From positions 124,001-188,000 of the forward strand of contig JAHBTX010000001.1 in the NCBI GenBank assembly GCA_019638395.1: DNA of 64,000 nt, in the 5' to 3' direction. Below the pieces are notes generated by a model. The model searched no databases. It had not been told where the DNA came from and was given only the letters and a program-made list of their open reading frames with translations. This document shows positions 18,635 through 27,869 of this stretch, in pieces. A program made the translations under genes and the position numbers. Origin of the DNA: Cyclobacteriaceae bacterium. Lineage in GTDB: Bacteria; Bacteroidota; Bacteroidia; Cytophagales; Cyclobacteriaceae. Each line of letters begins with the position of its first letter. Positions within the stretch are counted from its first letter, which is position 1.

Positions 18635-19450
18635 TCAATACAACACCGGGTTCAATTTCGTATTTATTTCTTCGCCTACTTGTGCACCGGGGCACCAGGT
18701 TTCCCAATCTTTTATCTGATTTTGGTTGTCGGGTTGTTTCAGCTTCATGTGCCGGTCCATGTAGATGATCGTCATTACTTTTCGCATCTGGTTCGTACTG
18801 TTAGCCCCAGCGCGATGAAACACCCAACCCGAATGGAAACTGATTTCTCCCATGTCGAAGGGTTCAATAACATGTTTAAAATCAGTAACCCGTAAACGTT
18901 GTTGTATTACTGCTTCGCTTTCATCACCAATAGCCAGTTCCCGGCCTTCCACAATTACATGGCTACCTGCGCTAAACTCCAAAGGCCCCATTGATAAAGG
19001 GATGGGTTGTAAGGGTATCCATGCGGTAATGGTTTTATCGGTTTGCAATGGCCAGTAATATTGGTCGGCATGCCACGGGGTGATACCGCCACCGGCTTCC
19101 TTAAACAAGGCCTGATCGTGGTACAACCGCACGCCTTTGGTTTGCATGAGGTCGGTAGCCAGTTTTGCCAATCGTTTACTAAACACCAGTGCTTTAATGT
19201 GATCATCTTCGAGCCAGAGGTTAAACAATTGCAGGAATGCTTTTCCATACGTACCGCGCTCCTCTAATTTGGTGGTAACGGTGTTCATTTCTGCTACCTT
19301 TTTTCCAATCACTTCATTGAAGTACGAAACAGATTCGGCATCCAGAACATGTTTCAGCTTGATAAAGCGATGCTGGTCATAAAATTCAATTTGTTCCTGC
19401 GTAAGCGAGTAGGGTAGGTTCAATAGATTTTGAATGGATGTTGGAATCAT
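18635..19450 (-). CDS. Phytanoyl-CoA dioxygenase (PhyH) family Fe(II)/2-oxoglutarate oxygenase
   Basis: 271 residues. The iron site is visible: HxD at His127/Asp129 (PWHADQYYW) and a distal His near 212 (FHRAGANSTNQMRKVM), whose following Arg would hold 2-oxoglutarate. Such enzymes hydroxylate small molecules or lipids in the cytoplasm. The next-gene context (a small TPR protein on the same strand, 103 bases upstream) gives no substrate hint. Length is normal and the motif residues are all intact. It converges with the BamA-like gene; the 66-base gap shows no strong hairpin. Confidence 0.88.
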   Translation of the reverse strand: MIPTSIQNLLNLPYSLTQEQIEFYDQHRFIKLKHVLDAESVSYFNEVIGKKVAEMNTVTTKLEERGTYGKAFLQLFNLWLEDDHIKALVFSKRLAKLATDLMQTKGVRLYHDQALFKEAGGGITPWHADQYYWPLQTDKTITAWIPLQPIPLSMGPLEFSAGSHVIVEGRELAIGDESEAVIQQRLRVTDFKHVIEPFDMGEISFHSGWVFHRAGANSTNQMRKVMTIIYMDRHMKLKQPDNQNQIKDWETWCPGAQVGEEINTKLNPVLY

Positions 19451-19553
19451 AGGTAAACTGGTTGTATAAATTTAATGTCAACGTTATTTGAGCCTTCAGT
19501 TTATTTTATGGCTTTGAAACAACAAAATTAGCGGTACACAAGTCCGGTTAATT

Positions 19554-19865
19554 CTATTCCAGATTATCCAACACACCTTGTATTTCTCTTACGGTACTCG
19601 TATTGTGTTGGGCTTTAGCAATTTCAAGTCCACGCTTTAAAATACTTATACCCTGGTCGGTCTGGTTGCACTGTATAAAAAAGATCCCGGCCATGTAGTA
19701 GGTAGGTAAATAGTGCGGGTGGTTGGTTAACAGCAACTCAAACAACGCACGGGCTTTTTCTGCATCAGTTGCCTGATATTCAAGTGCAAGTGCGTAAACA
19801 GGAAAGGGATCGTCCGCATCTTCCTGCATGTACTTCTTCAACATTTCAACCCGATCCGGATTCAT
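19554..19865 (-). CDS. Small TPR-repeat protein
   Basis: 103 residues, all helical, with tetratricopeptide-type repeats: DPFPVYALALEYQATDAEKA, then LLTNHPHYLPTYYMAGIFFI and ISILKRGLEIAKAQHNTSTV. There is no signal peptide, so it is probably a cytoplasmic protein-binding adaptor. It starts at ATG 19865, divergent from etfB (19978), and the 112 bases between them must hold both promoters. Partner unknown. Confidence 0.8.
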   Translation of the reverse strand: MNPDRVEMLKKYMQEDADDPFPVYALALEYQATDAEKARALFELLLTNHPHYLPTYYMAGIFFIQCNQTDQGISILKRGLEIAKAQHNTSTVREIQGVLDNLE

Positions 19866-19977
19866 TCGTTTTTTGACAAATTTTTCGGCTTTTTTTAAGA
19901 TATAATCCTTTATCTTGAGCCCAAAATTAGGTGTAAAAACCTAAAGTTTTGATTCTCATTTTAATAAGCTTTTAACC

Positions 19978-20712
19978 ATGAAGATATTAGTTTGCATTTC
20001 GCATGTGCCGGATACCACATCCAAAATCAATTTTACCGATAATAACACCCGGTTCGATACCACCGGAGTTCAATTTATAATTGGCCCGTATGATGATTAT
20101 GCTTTGGCCCGCGCCATCGAACTGAAAGAGGCTAATCCGGGCACAACCGTTACGGTATTGAATGTAGGGCCGGCCGATACGGAGCCAACAATCCGCAAAG
20201 CGTTAGCCATCGGTGCCGATGACGCAATTCGTGTAAACGCAGAACCAACCGATTCATTTTTTGTAGCAAGCCAGATAGTGGAACATGCAAAAGGTTATGA
20301 TCTGATTTTAATGGGCCGCGAATCAATTGATTACAACAGTGGCGTAGTGCATGCTATGGTTGGCGATTTATTAGGAATACCATCCGTTTCGCCTGTTATG
20401 AAATTGGATGTGGAAGGTATCAACGTAAAAATGACCCGCGAGATTGAAGGCGGCAAGGAGCAAGTAGAAGCGAACCTGCCCTTGGTAGCGGGCTGTCAGG
20501 AACCGATTGCCGAATGGAAGATTCCGAATATGCGGGGAATTATGTCAGCTAAAACCAAACCGCTAAAAGTAGTGGAGCCGGTTACGGTTGCAGCCACCGT
20601 TGCCCTTAGTAAGTTTGAACTTCCGGCACCAAAAGGTGCAGTTAAAATGATTGCTGCCGATGCCGTGGCCGATCTCGTAACAAAACTTAAAAACGAAGCA
20701 AAAGTTATTTAA
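19978..20712 (+). CDS. etfB: Electron transfer flavoprotein beta subunit
   Basis: 244 residues, the usual size. MKILVCISHVPDTTSKI, a central AIGADDAIRVN, DLILMGRESIDYNSGVVHAM (AMP/FAD-domain loop) and LPLVAGCQEPIAEWKIPNMR are family signatures. With the alpha subunit it forms a heterodimer that carries electrons from acyl-CoA and other dehydrogenases to the quinone pool via ETF-quinone oxidoreductase, in the cytoplasm at the membrane. etfA follows after 20 bases, so the pair is an operon. A possible user is the acyl-CoA dehydrogenase/oxidase-like enzyme at 6710-9013. Confidence 0.96.
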   Translation: MKILVCISHVPDTTSKINFTDNNTRFDTTGVQFIIGPYDDYALARAIELKEANPGTTVTVLNVGPADTEPTIRKALAIGADDAIRVNAEPTDSFFVASQIVEHAKGYDLILMGRESIDYNSGVVHAMVGDLLGIPSVSPVMKLDVEGINVKMTREIEGGKEQVEANLPLVAGCQEPIAEWKIPNMRGIMSAKTKPLKVVEPVTVAATVALSKFELPAPKGAVKMIAADAVADLVTKLKNEAKVI

Positions 20713-20732
20713 ACTTTAAATCAGCACAAGCT

Positions 20733-21686
20733 ATGTCAACACTTGTATTTATAGAAACAGCAGAGGGTAAAGCAAAGAAGTCTTCGCTTGAAGCGTTGTG
20801 TTATGCGAAAGCATTGGGTAGTAATGTTACTGCTATTGTGTTAGGCACTGCCGAGGCAACATCGCTTCAGGACTTAGGTAAGTATGGAGCATCAAAAGTT
20901 TTACATGCTGCCGATGCTAAGTTAGAGAAGGGAATCATTCAGGCTTATGCCTCTGTTATTACCAAAGCCATGGCCGATGAAAATGCAGAAATATTGGTGC
21001 TTGCTAACTCTTCGCTTGCTACACCGGTAGCCGCTAAAGTAGCCATTAAAACAGGGGCCAGCTTTGCATCGAATGTTACGGAATTACCCGATGCCACCTC
21101 AGGCTTTAAAGTAAAACGAAGCATTTATACTGGTAAGGCTTTTTGCTGGCAGGAATTAAAAAATGCGAAGAAGGTTATTGCCATAAAAAAGAATGCAGCC
21201 GAAATTACTGAAAGCGGTGGTAGTGCCGTGGTAACACCTTATGCTGTTCAACTATCGGATGCCGACTTTAACACAACAATACGCTCATCAGAAAAGGCAA
21301 CAGGCGATGTGTTGTTACCCGAAGCCGAAATTGTAGTATCGGGTGGGCGCGGCATGAAAGGTCCTGAACATTGGGGTATTCTGGAAGAATTAGCCAAAAC
21401 CTTAGGCGCTGCAACAGGTTGTAGCAAACCAGTATCGGATATGAACTGGCGGCCGCACCACGAGCATGTTGGGCAGACAGGCGTTAAGGTAGCACCCCAG
21501 CTTTATATTGCGGTGGGTATTTCAGGGGCTATTCAACATTTAGCAGGTGTAAACTCATCTAAGTGCATTGTGGTTATTAACAAAGATCCGGAAGCTCCGT
21601 TTTTTAAAGCTGCCGATTACGGAATAGTAGGCGATGCATTCGATGTAGTTCCTAAGCTAACGGCAGCCTTAAAGGCAGCATTGTAA
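20733..21686 (+). CDS. etfA: Electron transfer flavoprotein alpha subunit
   Basis: 317 residues. The N-terminal half has the adenine-nucleotide-type fold (MSTLVFIETAEGKAKKSSLE). The C-terminal FAD domain shows VVSGGRGMKGPEHWGILEEL, HHEHVGQTGVKVAPQLYIAV, GISGAIQHLAGVNSSK and VVINKDPEAPFFKAADYGIV, all expected FAD contacts. It partners EtfB encoded just upstream. No frame problem or unusual feature is visible. The DUF151 gene begins 44 bases downstream on the same strand. Confidence 0.96.
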   Translation: MSTLVFIETAEGKAKKSSLEALCYAKALGSNVTAIVLGTAEATSLQDLGKYGASKVLHAADAKLEKGIIQAYASVITKAMADENAEILVLANSSLATPVAAKVAIKTGASFASNVTELPDATSGFKVKRSIYTGKAFCWQELKNAKKVIAIKKNAAEITESGGSAVVTPYAVQLSDADFNTTIRSSEKATGDVLLPEAEIVVSGGRGMKGPEHWGILEELAKTLGAATGCSKPVSDMNWRPHHEHVGQTGVKVAPQLYIAVGISGAIQHLAGVNSSKCIVVINKDPEAPFFKAADYGIVGDAFDVVPKLTAALKAAL

Positions 21687-21730
21687 TGGCGATGGTGAAG
21701 GCAGTTTGGGATTAAAGATTTTTTCATAAT

Positions 21731-22366
21731 TTGAATTTTTTAGTGGCTCAGTTGAAGAAAATAAAACTCGAAATATTAGGGCTCTCCTCCAGTCAAACAC
21801 AAACGGGATCGTTCGCGTTGGTATTGGGCGAAACAGAGGGCAACAGAAGATTGCCCATTATTATTGGTATGTTTGAAGCGCAGGCTATTGCTATCGAAAT
21901 AGAAAAGATAGTTCCGAACCGGCCAATGACGCACGATTTATTCAAGTCGTTCGCTAATAACTTTCACTTTCATATTGAAGAGATTATTATTTCCGACTTA
22001 AAGGAAGGAGTTTTCTTTGCCAAGATTGCATGTACCGATGGCTTAAAGAAAATTGAAATTGATGCCCGGCCATCCGATGCGATTGCCATCGGGCTTCGGT
22101 TCGACTCACCTATTTTTACCTACGAAAGTATTCTGGCCGAAGCCGGCATTGTGCTTACCGATCAGGAAGATGAAGAAGAACATAGCGAATCCAAACCTGA
22201 ACCCAAAGCCAAGGTAAAAAAAGAAACCACCCGTAAGCAGGCCGGTGGCGATGACTACAAGCATTACTCAATCGAAAAACTGAACGATCTGCTTAAAGAT
22301 GCAATTGAAAAAGAAGACTACGAACGTGCAGCCAAAATTCGGGATGAGTTGGGTAAGCGAAATTAA
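21731..22366 (+). CDS. Bifunctional-nuclease-like DUF151 protein with C-terminal UVR motif
   Basis: 211 residues. Residues about 8-140 form the DUF151/BFN domain (KLEILGLSSSQTQTGSFALV, RRLPIIIGMFEAQAIAIEIE, DARPSDAIAIGLRF). A charged Glu/Lys-rich linker (145-170) leads to a C-terminal UvrB/UvrC interaction motif (EKLNDLLKDAIEKEDYERAA, then KIRDEL). Members have been linked to nuclease activity and stress responses, but the biochemical role in bacteria is unsettled. The start is TTG at 21731 (shared by many Bacteroidota orthologues as a short leader MNFLVAQL); a later start at the Leu/Lys stretch is possible. It lies between etfA and a nucleoside transporter on one strand. Confidence 0.88.
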   Translation: MNFLVAQLKKIKLEILGLSSSQTQTGSFALVLGETEGNRRLPIIIGMFEAQAIAIEIEKIVPNRPMTHDLFKSFANNFHFHIEEIIISDLKEGVFFAKIACTDGLKKIEIDARPSDAIAIGLRFDSPIFTYESILAEAGIVLTDQEDEEEHSESKPEPKAKVKKETTRKQAGGDDYKHYSIEKLNDLLKDAIEKEDYERAAKIRDELGKRN

Positions 22367-22383
22367 TCTTAACTGAATTTTGA

Positions 22384-23694
22384 ATGGACTATTTGCGCGC
22401 CCTCATAGGTCTGGTTGTTATTGTAGCATTTGCATGGTTGCTATCTGGAAATAGGAGGGCAGTAGATTGGCGGTTGGTACTGGTAGGTATCTCCATTCAA
22501 TTGGTGTTTGGACTCATTATTGGTAAAGTTGAGTTTGCACAAAAGACCTTTGTTTTTATTAGCGAAAAGTTTGTTACGTTTTTAAGTTTCGCAGCAAAAG
22601 GAGCCGAGTTTCTGTATGGCGATCTTTCCAAAAACAGCAATGGAGATCCATCTATAAAGCATAACCTGGGTTTTCTATTTGCCTTTCAGGCACTGCCTAC
22701 CGTTATTTTCTTTTCAGCAATTACTGCGGGCTTGTATTACCTGGGTGTATTGCAAAAAATTGTTTATGGTTTTGCCTGGTTCATGGCGCGTACCATGCGT
22801 TTGTCGGGTGCTGAAAGTTTATCGGCCGCAGCTAATATTTTTATGGGCCAAACCGAAGCACCACTTTTGGTAAAGCCTTTTATTAAAAACATGACTAAGT
22901 CGGAGCTCAATTGTTTAATGGTGGGTGGTATGGCAACCATTGCCGGTAGTGTGTTGGGTGCCTATGTCTCTTTTCTGGGGGGTGGCGATCCGGCACAGCA
23001 AGCAAAGTTTGCAACCTATTTACTAAGTGCTTCTATCATGAATGCTCCGGCTGCAATTGTTTTGGCTAAACTCTTTATGCCCGAATCGGAACCAGAAAAA
23101 ATAGATCGCAGCCTGAATGTAAACAAAGACCAGATTGGTGTAAACCTGGTTGATGCGATGGCATCTGGCGCAGCCGATGGTTTAAAATTGGCTTTAAATA
23201 TTGGAGCTATGTTGCTTGCATTTATTGCAATTATTTATGCTGTAAACTGGGTGCTGGTTGATTTTATTGGCGCCACTACCGGACTAAACGAATTTGTAAC
23301 GAGCAGCACCAACGGAGTTTATACAGGCTTTTCTTTACAATATATTCTCGGCCAGGTTTTTAGAGTGTTTGCCTTTTGCATGGGGGTGGAGTGGAGTGAA
23401 TCGCTTTACATTGGCAGCCTGTTAGGCCAAAAGTTGGTAATCAATGAATTTGTTGCTTACCTCGACCTGGCTAACCTGAAAGCAAGTGGCGTACTAAGTG
23501 AAAAATCAATTCGCATTGCAACATACGCCTTGTGTGGATTTGCCAATTTCAGTTCCATAGCCATTCAGATTGGTGGCATTGGAGGTATGGCTCCACAACG
23601 GCAAGGCGATTTATCCAAATTGGGTTTGAAGGCAATGCTGGCTGCTTCTTTAGCAACCATGATGACAGCTACCATTGCAGGTGCTATTTTTTAA
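22384..23694 (+). CDS. Concentrative nucleoside transporter (NupC/CNT family)
   Basis: 436 residues with about 10 membrane helices. Diagnostic stretches are SLSAAANIFMGQTEAPLLVK (substrate-site helix hairpin, with QTEAP binding the nucleobase and ribose), MVGGMATIAGSVLGAY and the C-terminal YALCGFANFSSIAIQIGGIG with PQR. CNT proteins import nucleosides with Na+ or H+ across the inner membrane. The length fits bacterial NupC-type members. It starts 17 bases after the DUF151 gene and is followed 10 bases later by a small membrane protein, so a shared transcript is likely. Confidence 0.92.
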   Translation: MDYLRALIGLVVIVAFAWLLSGNRRAVDWRLVLVGISIQLVFGLIIGKVEFAQKTFVFISEKFVTFLSFAAKGAEFLYGDLSKNSNGDPSIKHNLGFLFAFQALPTVIFFSAITAGLYYLGVLQKIVYGFAWFMARTMRLSGAESLSAAANIFMGQTEAPLLVKPFIKNMTKSELNCLMVGGMATIAGSVLGAYVSFLGGGDPAQQAKFATYLLSASIMNAPAAIVLAKLFMPESEPEKIDRSLNVNKDQIGVNLVDAMASGAADGLKLALNIGAMLLAFIAIIYAVNWVLVDFIGATTGLNEFVTSSTNGVYTGFSLQYILGQVFRVFAFCMGVEWSESLYIGSLLGQKLVINEFVAYLDLANLKASGVLSEKSIRIATYALCGFANFSSIAIQIGGIGGMAPQRQGDLSKLGLKAMLAASLATMMTATIAGAIF

Positions 23695-23704
23695 AATAAG
23701 ATTT

Positions 23705-24094
23705 ATGATTTCGAAGATTATAAATATCGTACTGGCGTTTCTTTTTCTGTCATTTGTTATTGTACAATTCAACGATCCCGATCCACTATTATGGATAACT
23801 ATTTATGGAAACATGGCTGTGCTGTGTGCCTGGTCAGCCTTTCGTACCCCTAACAAATATTGGGTATTACTTGCTGCAATTGGTTATTTCGCGTATGCCC
23901 TTTTTCTTTTTCCGGGTGCTATTGAATGGTTCAAATCGCCCGATCGGTCGTTATTGTTTGATGACCTGGCCAAAATGCAATACCCGTATATTGAAGAAAC
24001 GCGCGAGTGTTTGGGGCTTTTAGTTTGTGTGCTGGTATTAGTATGGATGTTGTGGAAGCAAAAATTATCAAACAATAAACCTGCCCAGGCGTAA
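23705..24094 (+). CDS. TMEM220-like small membrane protein
   Basis: 129 residues from the ATG at 23705, which I prefer over the in-frame start at 23675 because the latter would overlap the transporter gene. Four hydrophobic stretches (about 5-24, 30-44, 50-68, 100-118) and the typical VQFNDPDPLLWITIYGNMAV loop match the transmembrane 220 family. No function is established for this family in bacteria. It is the last gene of the + strand run and converges on the acyltransferase gene with only 19 bases between the stops. Confidence 0.8.
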   Translation: MISKIINIVLAFLFLSFVIVQFNDPDPLLWITIYGNMAVLCAWSAFRTPNKYWVLLAAIGYFAYALFLFPGAIEWFKSPDRSLLFDDLAKMQYPYIEETRECLGLLVCVLVLVWMLWKQKLSNNKPAQA

Positions 24095-24113
24095 AAACTT
24101 TATTGGAATTTAG

Positions 24114-25871
24114 TTAATCCTTTAGCCAATCTAGATTGAGATTGTTGATTGTTTCTTGTGGTAATTTCGCAATATCTAAAATCATAAATCCATCTAATGC
24201 CAGATTGAAATCCGGATCGATGTTAAACCCAATTATTCTGGCATTCTGGTGAATATATTTCTTGAGCAACACAGGGGCTGATTTTATGGCGGGCTCTATA
24301 TCGTCTATTATTTTATCTAATTTTTTAATGTCGTTCCCGGTACTATCCAGTAGCGTGGCCGCTTCTGTTAGTATGGTCTTGTCAACCTTATATTTTTTTC
24401 GGGGCTTAATAAATTGGGCCAGGTTTTGATCGAAATAATGACGTTGAATAAAAGCCACAATCAGACTTTTAGAAACTTGCGAATAATAGTTGCTTATGCT
24501 TACCGGGCCTATGATGTACCGGTATTCCGGATTTTTTTTTAACACCGTTAAAATGCCGCGCCATAATAAAAATAAGGGTAAGCGTTTGTTTTGATAGGCA
24601 GGTATAATAAACGACCTACCCAATTCAACAGCCTGACCGAGTATGGGTACAAAGCCTGCTTGCATTCTAAACAAGGTGTTTGTATAAAAGCCTTTTTTTC
24701 CATGTGCATGTAAAATCTCTTTTCCCATTCCAATCCGGTAAGCTCCTACTATCTGCATGGCTACACGATCGTATAAAAACAAATGCTGATAGTATTGATC
24801 GAACGCATCCAAATCAAGTCCTTTATTTGTTCCTTCTCCCTCATGCCTGAAGGTGATCTCGCGCAAACGACCTATTTCAAAAAGCACATTGGGAATAAGT
24901 TGAGCCGGAGCCAGGTACAAATCAAAGTTTTGTTGCGAAACCAGTTTGCAGGAACCAATACGGGTTAAATCTTCGGCTAGTAATTCCGTACTAATACCAT
25001 CTTTTATTACTTCGGGTTCAGGCTTGTTCCCCACGTAAAGTTTTGGAATTGTTATTTTCTTAGTCAGAACTGATCCGAGGCTATACGTTTTAGCGCGCAG
25101 GTAATCACCTAATTGGTCGGCATTGGAAAATACGCCTTGTTCTTTTACCGAAATAGGCGAGCCAATTCTAACGCGCACAATTCGTTTATGCGTAGCTGTT
25201 AATTCTCGTGGTAAGCGCAGGGTACGGAGTAACGGATGGATTAAGCCCAGCAAGTGAAACGACCACCTGTTATGTCCATGAAAATAAATGGGGATAACGG
25301 GTACCTGTGCTTTACGGGCTAACTTAATAGCGGGCTTTTGCCACTCACGGTCTGTAATACCCTTTCTCTTTTTTTGCCACGTAGAAACTTCGCCCGCAGG
25401 AAAAATACCAATGGGGCAACCAGCGGCCAATTGTTCTTTGGCCAATTTCATACCGGTAACACTGGAAGCAACATGCTTAAAGTCTTCAAATGGATTTACA
25501 CTTATAAAATAGTGCTGAATAGGTTCTATCCGTTTTAATAAAAAGTTAGCCAAAATTTTATAATCGGCTCGTCTTTTAGCAACCAGATAAATTAACACCA
25601 AGCCATCAAGCCCACCATAAGGATGGTTGGATACCGTAATAAAAGCACCATGTTGCGGTATGCGTGCAAGTTCCGATTCATCTACTTCTAACTGTATGTG
25701 TGCCTGGCTCAAAAATTCTTCAATAAAGCTCAGGTCTTTATGCGGATAAAGTTTATTGTACAATGCATTTAACTTGTGCAGCCCGGCAAAACGCATAATA
25801 ATGCCCGCCATAAATTTATTTCGGATTCCACTTGCTTTCGAAAATTGATCAAGGCTTACAAGTTTGTGCAT
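24114..25871 (-). CDS. Two-domain acyltransferase: PlsC-like N-terminus fused to OlsB/hemolysin-type GNAT domain
   Basis: 585 residues. Residues about 40-280 are a PlsC/LPLAT domain: SNHPYGGLDGLVLIYLV (His and Asp of the HX4-5D site), FISVNPFED, GIFPAGEVSTW and PVIPIYFHGHNRW. Residues about 320-520 match the OlsB-like N-acyltransferase (hemolysin) domain: LREITFRHEGEGTNKGLDLD, QIVGAYRIGMG and GPVSISNYY. The same order is known from bifunctional OlsF/GlsF enzymes, which make ornithine or glycine lipids by N-acylating the amino acid and then O-acylating the lyso-lipid. Membrane-associated. It reads away from the alpha-glucan cluster across a 201-base divergent gap. Confidence 0.82.
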   Translation of the reverse strand: MHKLVSLDQFSKASGIRNKFMAGIIMRFAGLHKLNALYNKLYPHKDLSFIEEFLSQAHIQLEVDESELARIPQHGAFITVSNHPYGGLDGLVLIYLVAKRRADYKILANFLLKRIEPIQHYFISVNPFEDFKHVASSVTGMKLAKEQLAAGCPIGIFPAGEVSTWQKKRKGITDREWQKPAIKLARKAQVPVIPIYFHGHNRWSFHLLGLIHPLLRTLRLPRELTATHKRIVRVRIGSPISVKEQGVFSNADQLGDYLRAKTYSLGSVLTKKITIPKLYVGNKPEPEVIKDGISTELLAEDLTRIGSCKLVSQQNFDLYLAPAQLIPNVLFEIGRLREITFRHEGEGTNKGLDLDAFDQYYQHLFLYDRVAMQIVGAYRIGMGKEILHAHGKKGFYTNTLFRMQAGFVPILGQAVELGRSFIIPAYQNKRLPLFLLWRGILTVLKKNPEYRYIIGPVSISNYYSQVSKSLIVAFIQRHYFDQNLAQFIKPRKKYKVDKTILTEAATLLDSTGNDIKKLDKIIDDIEPAIKSAPVLLKKYIHQNARIIGFNIDPDFNLALDGFMILDIAKLPQETINNLNLDWLKD

Positions 25872-25915
25872 GTAACCGGTAGTTAGAAAGTTTACACGCG
25901 AGTTAACGAGTTATA

Positions 25916-25934
25916 CCTTAAGATAACCTTAAGG
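25916..25934. promoter_or_regulatory. Inverted repeat, possible operator in a divergent promoter region
   Basis: CCTTAAG (25916-25922) and CTTAAGG (25928-25934) form a perfect 7-bp inverted repeat with a 5-base spacer. It lies in the gap between the acyltransferase (-) and the alpha-glucan cluster (+), 45 bases upstream of the former's ATG. It has no T-run, so it is not an obvious terminator; a repressor or activator site is one possibility. No recognised family consensus. Confidence 0.35.
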
Positions 25935-26072
25935 ATTTAATTAAATTTCCTTTAGACTACCAATCCGGAAGCTACCAAACACTTAAATTTTATCGGATTT
26001 TGCGCTAAAAATCGCACTTTTTTCTTGCCTAAATTGGCGGCTTGTAGGCTATTTGCCTTACCTTTAAGCAGT

Positions 26073-27869
26073 ATGGAAAGAGTGTGCATCGCTATCCTGT
26101 TACTAGGTGTTTGGGCCTGCCAAACCCCTAAAGAAAAAATACCAGAACCCATGTTAGAAAAACAAGTTACCAAGCCGGTTATCTACCAAATAATGACCCG
26201 CCTCTTTGGCAATAAATTAACCACTAACAAACCCTATGGAACCTTGGTGGAAAATGGTGTGGGTAAACTAAACGACATTAACGATGCTGCTTTGCAGGGA
26301 ATTAAAGAGCTAGGCGTAACCCATGTTTGGTACACCGGCATAATTGAACATGCCCTGCTCACTGACTACACACAATATGGAATTGCACTCGATGATGCCG
26401 ATGTAGTGAAAGGCAGGGCCGGATCGCCCTATGCTATTAAAGATTATTACGACATCAATCCTGATCTTGCGGTAGATGTTAAAAACCGAATGACTGAATT
26501 CGAAGCCTTGATAAGCCGTACACACGCAGCAGGTATGAAAGTACTTATCGACTTTGTGCCCAATCATGTGGCGCGGGCCTACAAGAGCGATGCAAAACCT
26601 GCCGGTGTAAAAGATTTGGGAGAAGAAGATGATACGTCCGTTTCATTTAAAGCCTCTAACAACTTCTATTATTTGCCGGGCCAAATGTTTCAACCACCGG
26701 CTCGCTACAATCCACTGGCACAGGAAAAAGCAAATACCGAAGACAAAAAGTTTTTAGAAATACCGGCCAAAGTTACCGGCAACGATCAGTTTACAGCAAC
26801 ACCCGGTGTAAACGAATGGTTTGAAACCGTTAAACTTAACTACGGAGTTGATATTCAAAATAACCGGAGCAAGCATTTTGATCCCATTCCCAACACGTGG
26901 GTAAAAATGAAAGACATTCTGGTTTATTGGGCACAAAAAGGTGTTGATGGGTTTCGGTGCGACATGGCCGAAATGGTGCCTGTTGAATTCTGGCAGTGGG
27001 CTGTACCACAAGTAAAGGCTATAGCTCCGCATATTATTTTTATTGCTGAGATTTATAACCCACAGGAATATCGCAACTACATACACACCGGCAAGTTCGA
27101 TTTGCTTTATGATAAAGTGCAGTTGTATGACACGCTGCGCAACCTAACCAGTGGCCAGGGTAATGCCAATTACATTACAGGCATTCAGCAATGGTTAGCC
27201 GATATTAATTCGCACATGTTGCACTTTCTTGAAAACCACGATGAACAGCGTATTGCCTCACGCGATTTTGCGGGCGATCCGTGGAAGGCAGTTCCGGCAA
27301 TGGTAATCAGTGCTACAATCGACAAAGCTCCGGTTATGATTTACTTCGGGCAGGAGGTAGGCGAGCCGGGCTCCGGTGCCGAAGGTTTTGGAGGCGAAGA
27401 TGGGCGCACAACCATATTCGATTATTGGGGTGTACCCGAACATCAGAAGTGGATGAATAGCGGAAAGTTTGATGGTGGCCAGTTAAGCGACAATCAAAAA
27501 GCATTGCGTCAATTCTATGCCGACATTTTAAAGTTTGCTTCTACCAACCCGGCCATTGTGCAAGGTGCCTATTATGATTTAACAGTTTTTAATCAACAGC
27601 AGGGAAATATTCCAAACCTGGTACATGCCTTTGCGCGTGTTCAGGGCGATGAACGATTGGTAATTGTTTCCGGATTTAACGATAAACCGCTGCGTGTAAA
27701 AATTAAACTTAGTGACGAAGTAAAGCAAGCATTCAATATGCAAGCCGACCAGGTGTATGTAGGTCGCGATTTATTGCGCAGTGGTGCCGATATTGGCTTG
27801 AATGCCGAAGCTACATTTGAAGTAGATGTGCCACCTTATGTTTCCTATATTTTTAAAATCAAAAACTGA
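26073..27869 (+). CDS. GH13 alpha-amylase-family lipoprotein, first gene of the alpha-glucan cluster
   Basis: 598 residues from ATG 26073, which I choose because it gives a lipoprotein signal peptide (MERVCIAILLLGVWAC, Cys16); the upstream in-frame ATG at 26025 would bury it. Lipid anchoring places the enzyme in the periplasm or on the surface. The (beta/alpha)8 barrel has its regions intact: VLIDFVPNHV (region I), GFRCDMAE (nucleophile Asp297), FIAEIY (acid/base Glu326) and ENHDEQR (Asp390), so hydrolysis or transfer on alpha-1,4-glucans is expected. A small C-terminal beta domain ends with YVSYIFKIK. Its TGA overlaps the next ATG, so the two GH13 lipoproteins are translated together. Product (maltose or longer) cannot be told. 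Confidence 0.88.
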   Translation: MERVCIAILLLGVWACQTPKEKIPEPMLEKQVTKPVIYQIMTRLFGNKLTTNKPYGTLVENGVGKLNDINDAALQGIKELGVTHVWYTGIIEHALLTDYTQYGIALDDADVVKGRAGSPYAIKDYYDINPDLAVDVKNRMTEFEALISRTHAAGMKVLIDFVPNHVARAYKSDAKPAGVKDLGEEDDTSVSFKASNNFYYLPGQMFQPPARYNPLAQEKANTEDKKFLEIPAKVTGNDQFTATPGVNEWFETVKLNYGVDIQNNRSKHFDPIPNTWVKMKDILVYWAQKGVDGFRCDMAEMVPVEFWQWAVPQVKAIAPHIIFIAEIYNPQEYRNYIHTGKFDLLYDKVQLYDTLRNLTSGQGNANYITGIQQWLADINSHMLHFLENHDEQRIASRDFAGDPWKAVPAMVISATIDKAPVMIYFGQEVGEPGSGAEGFGGEDGRTTIFDYWGVPEHQKWMNSGKFDGGQLSDNQKALRQFYADILKFASTNPAIVQGAYYDLTVFNQQQGNIPNLVHAFARVQGDERLVIVSGFNDKPLRVKIKLSDEVKQAFNMQADQVYVGRDLLRSGADIGLNAEATFEVDVPPYVSYIFKIKN

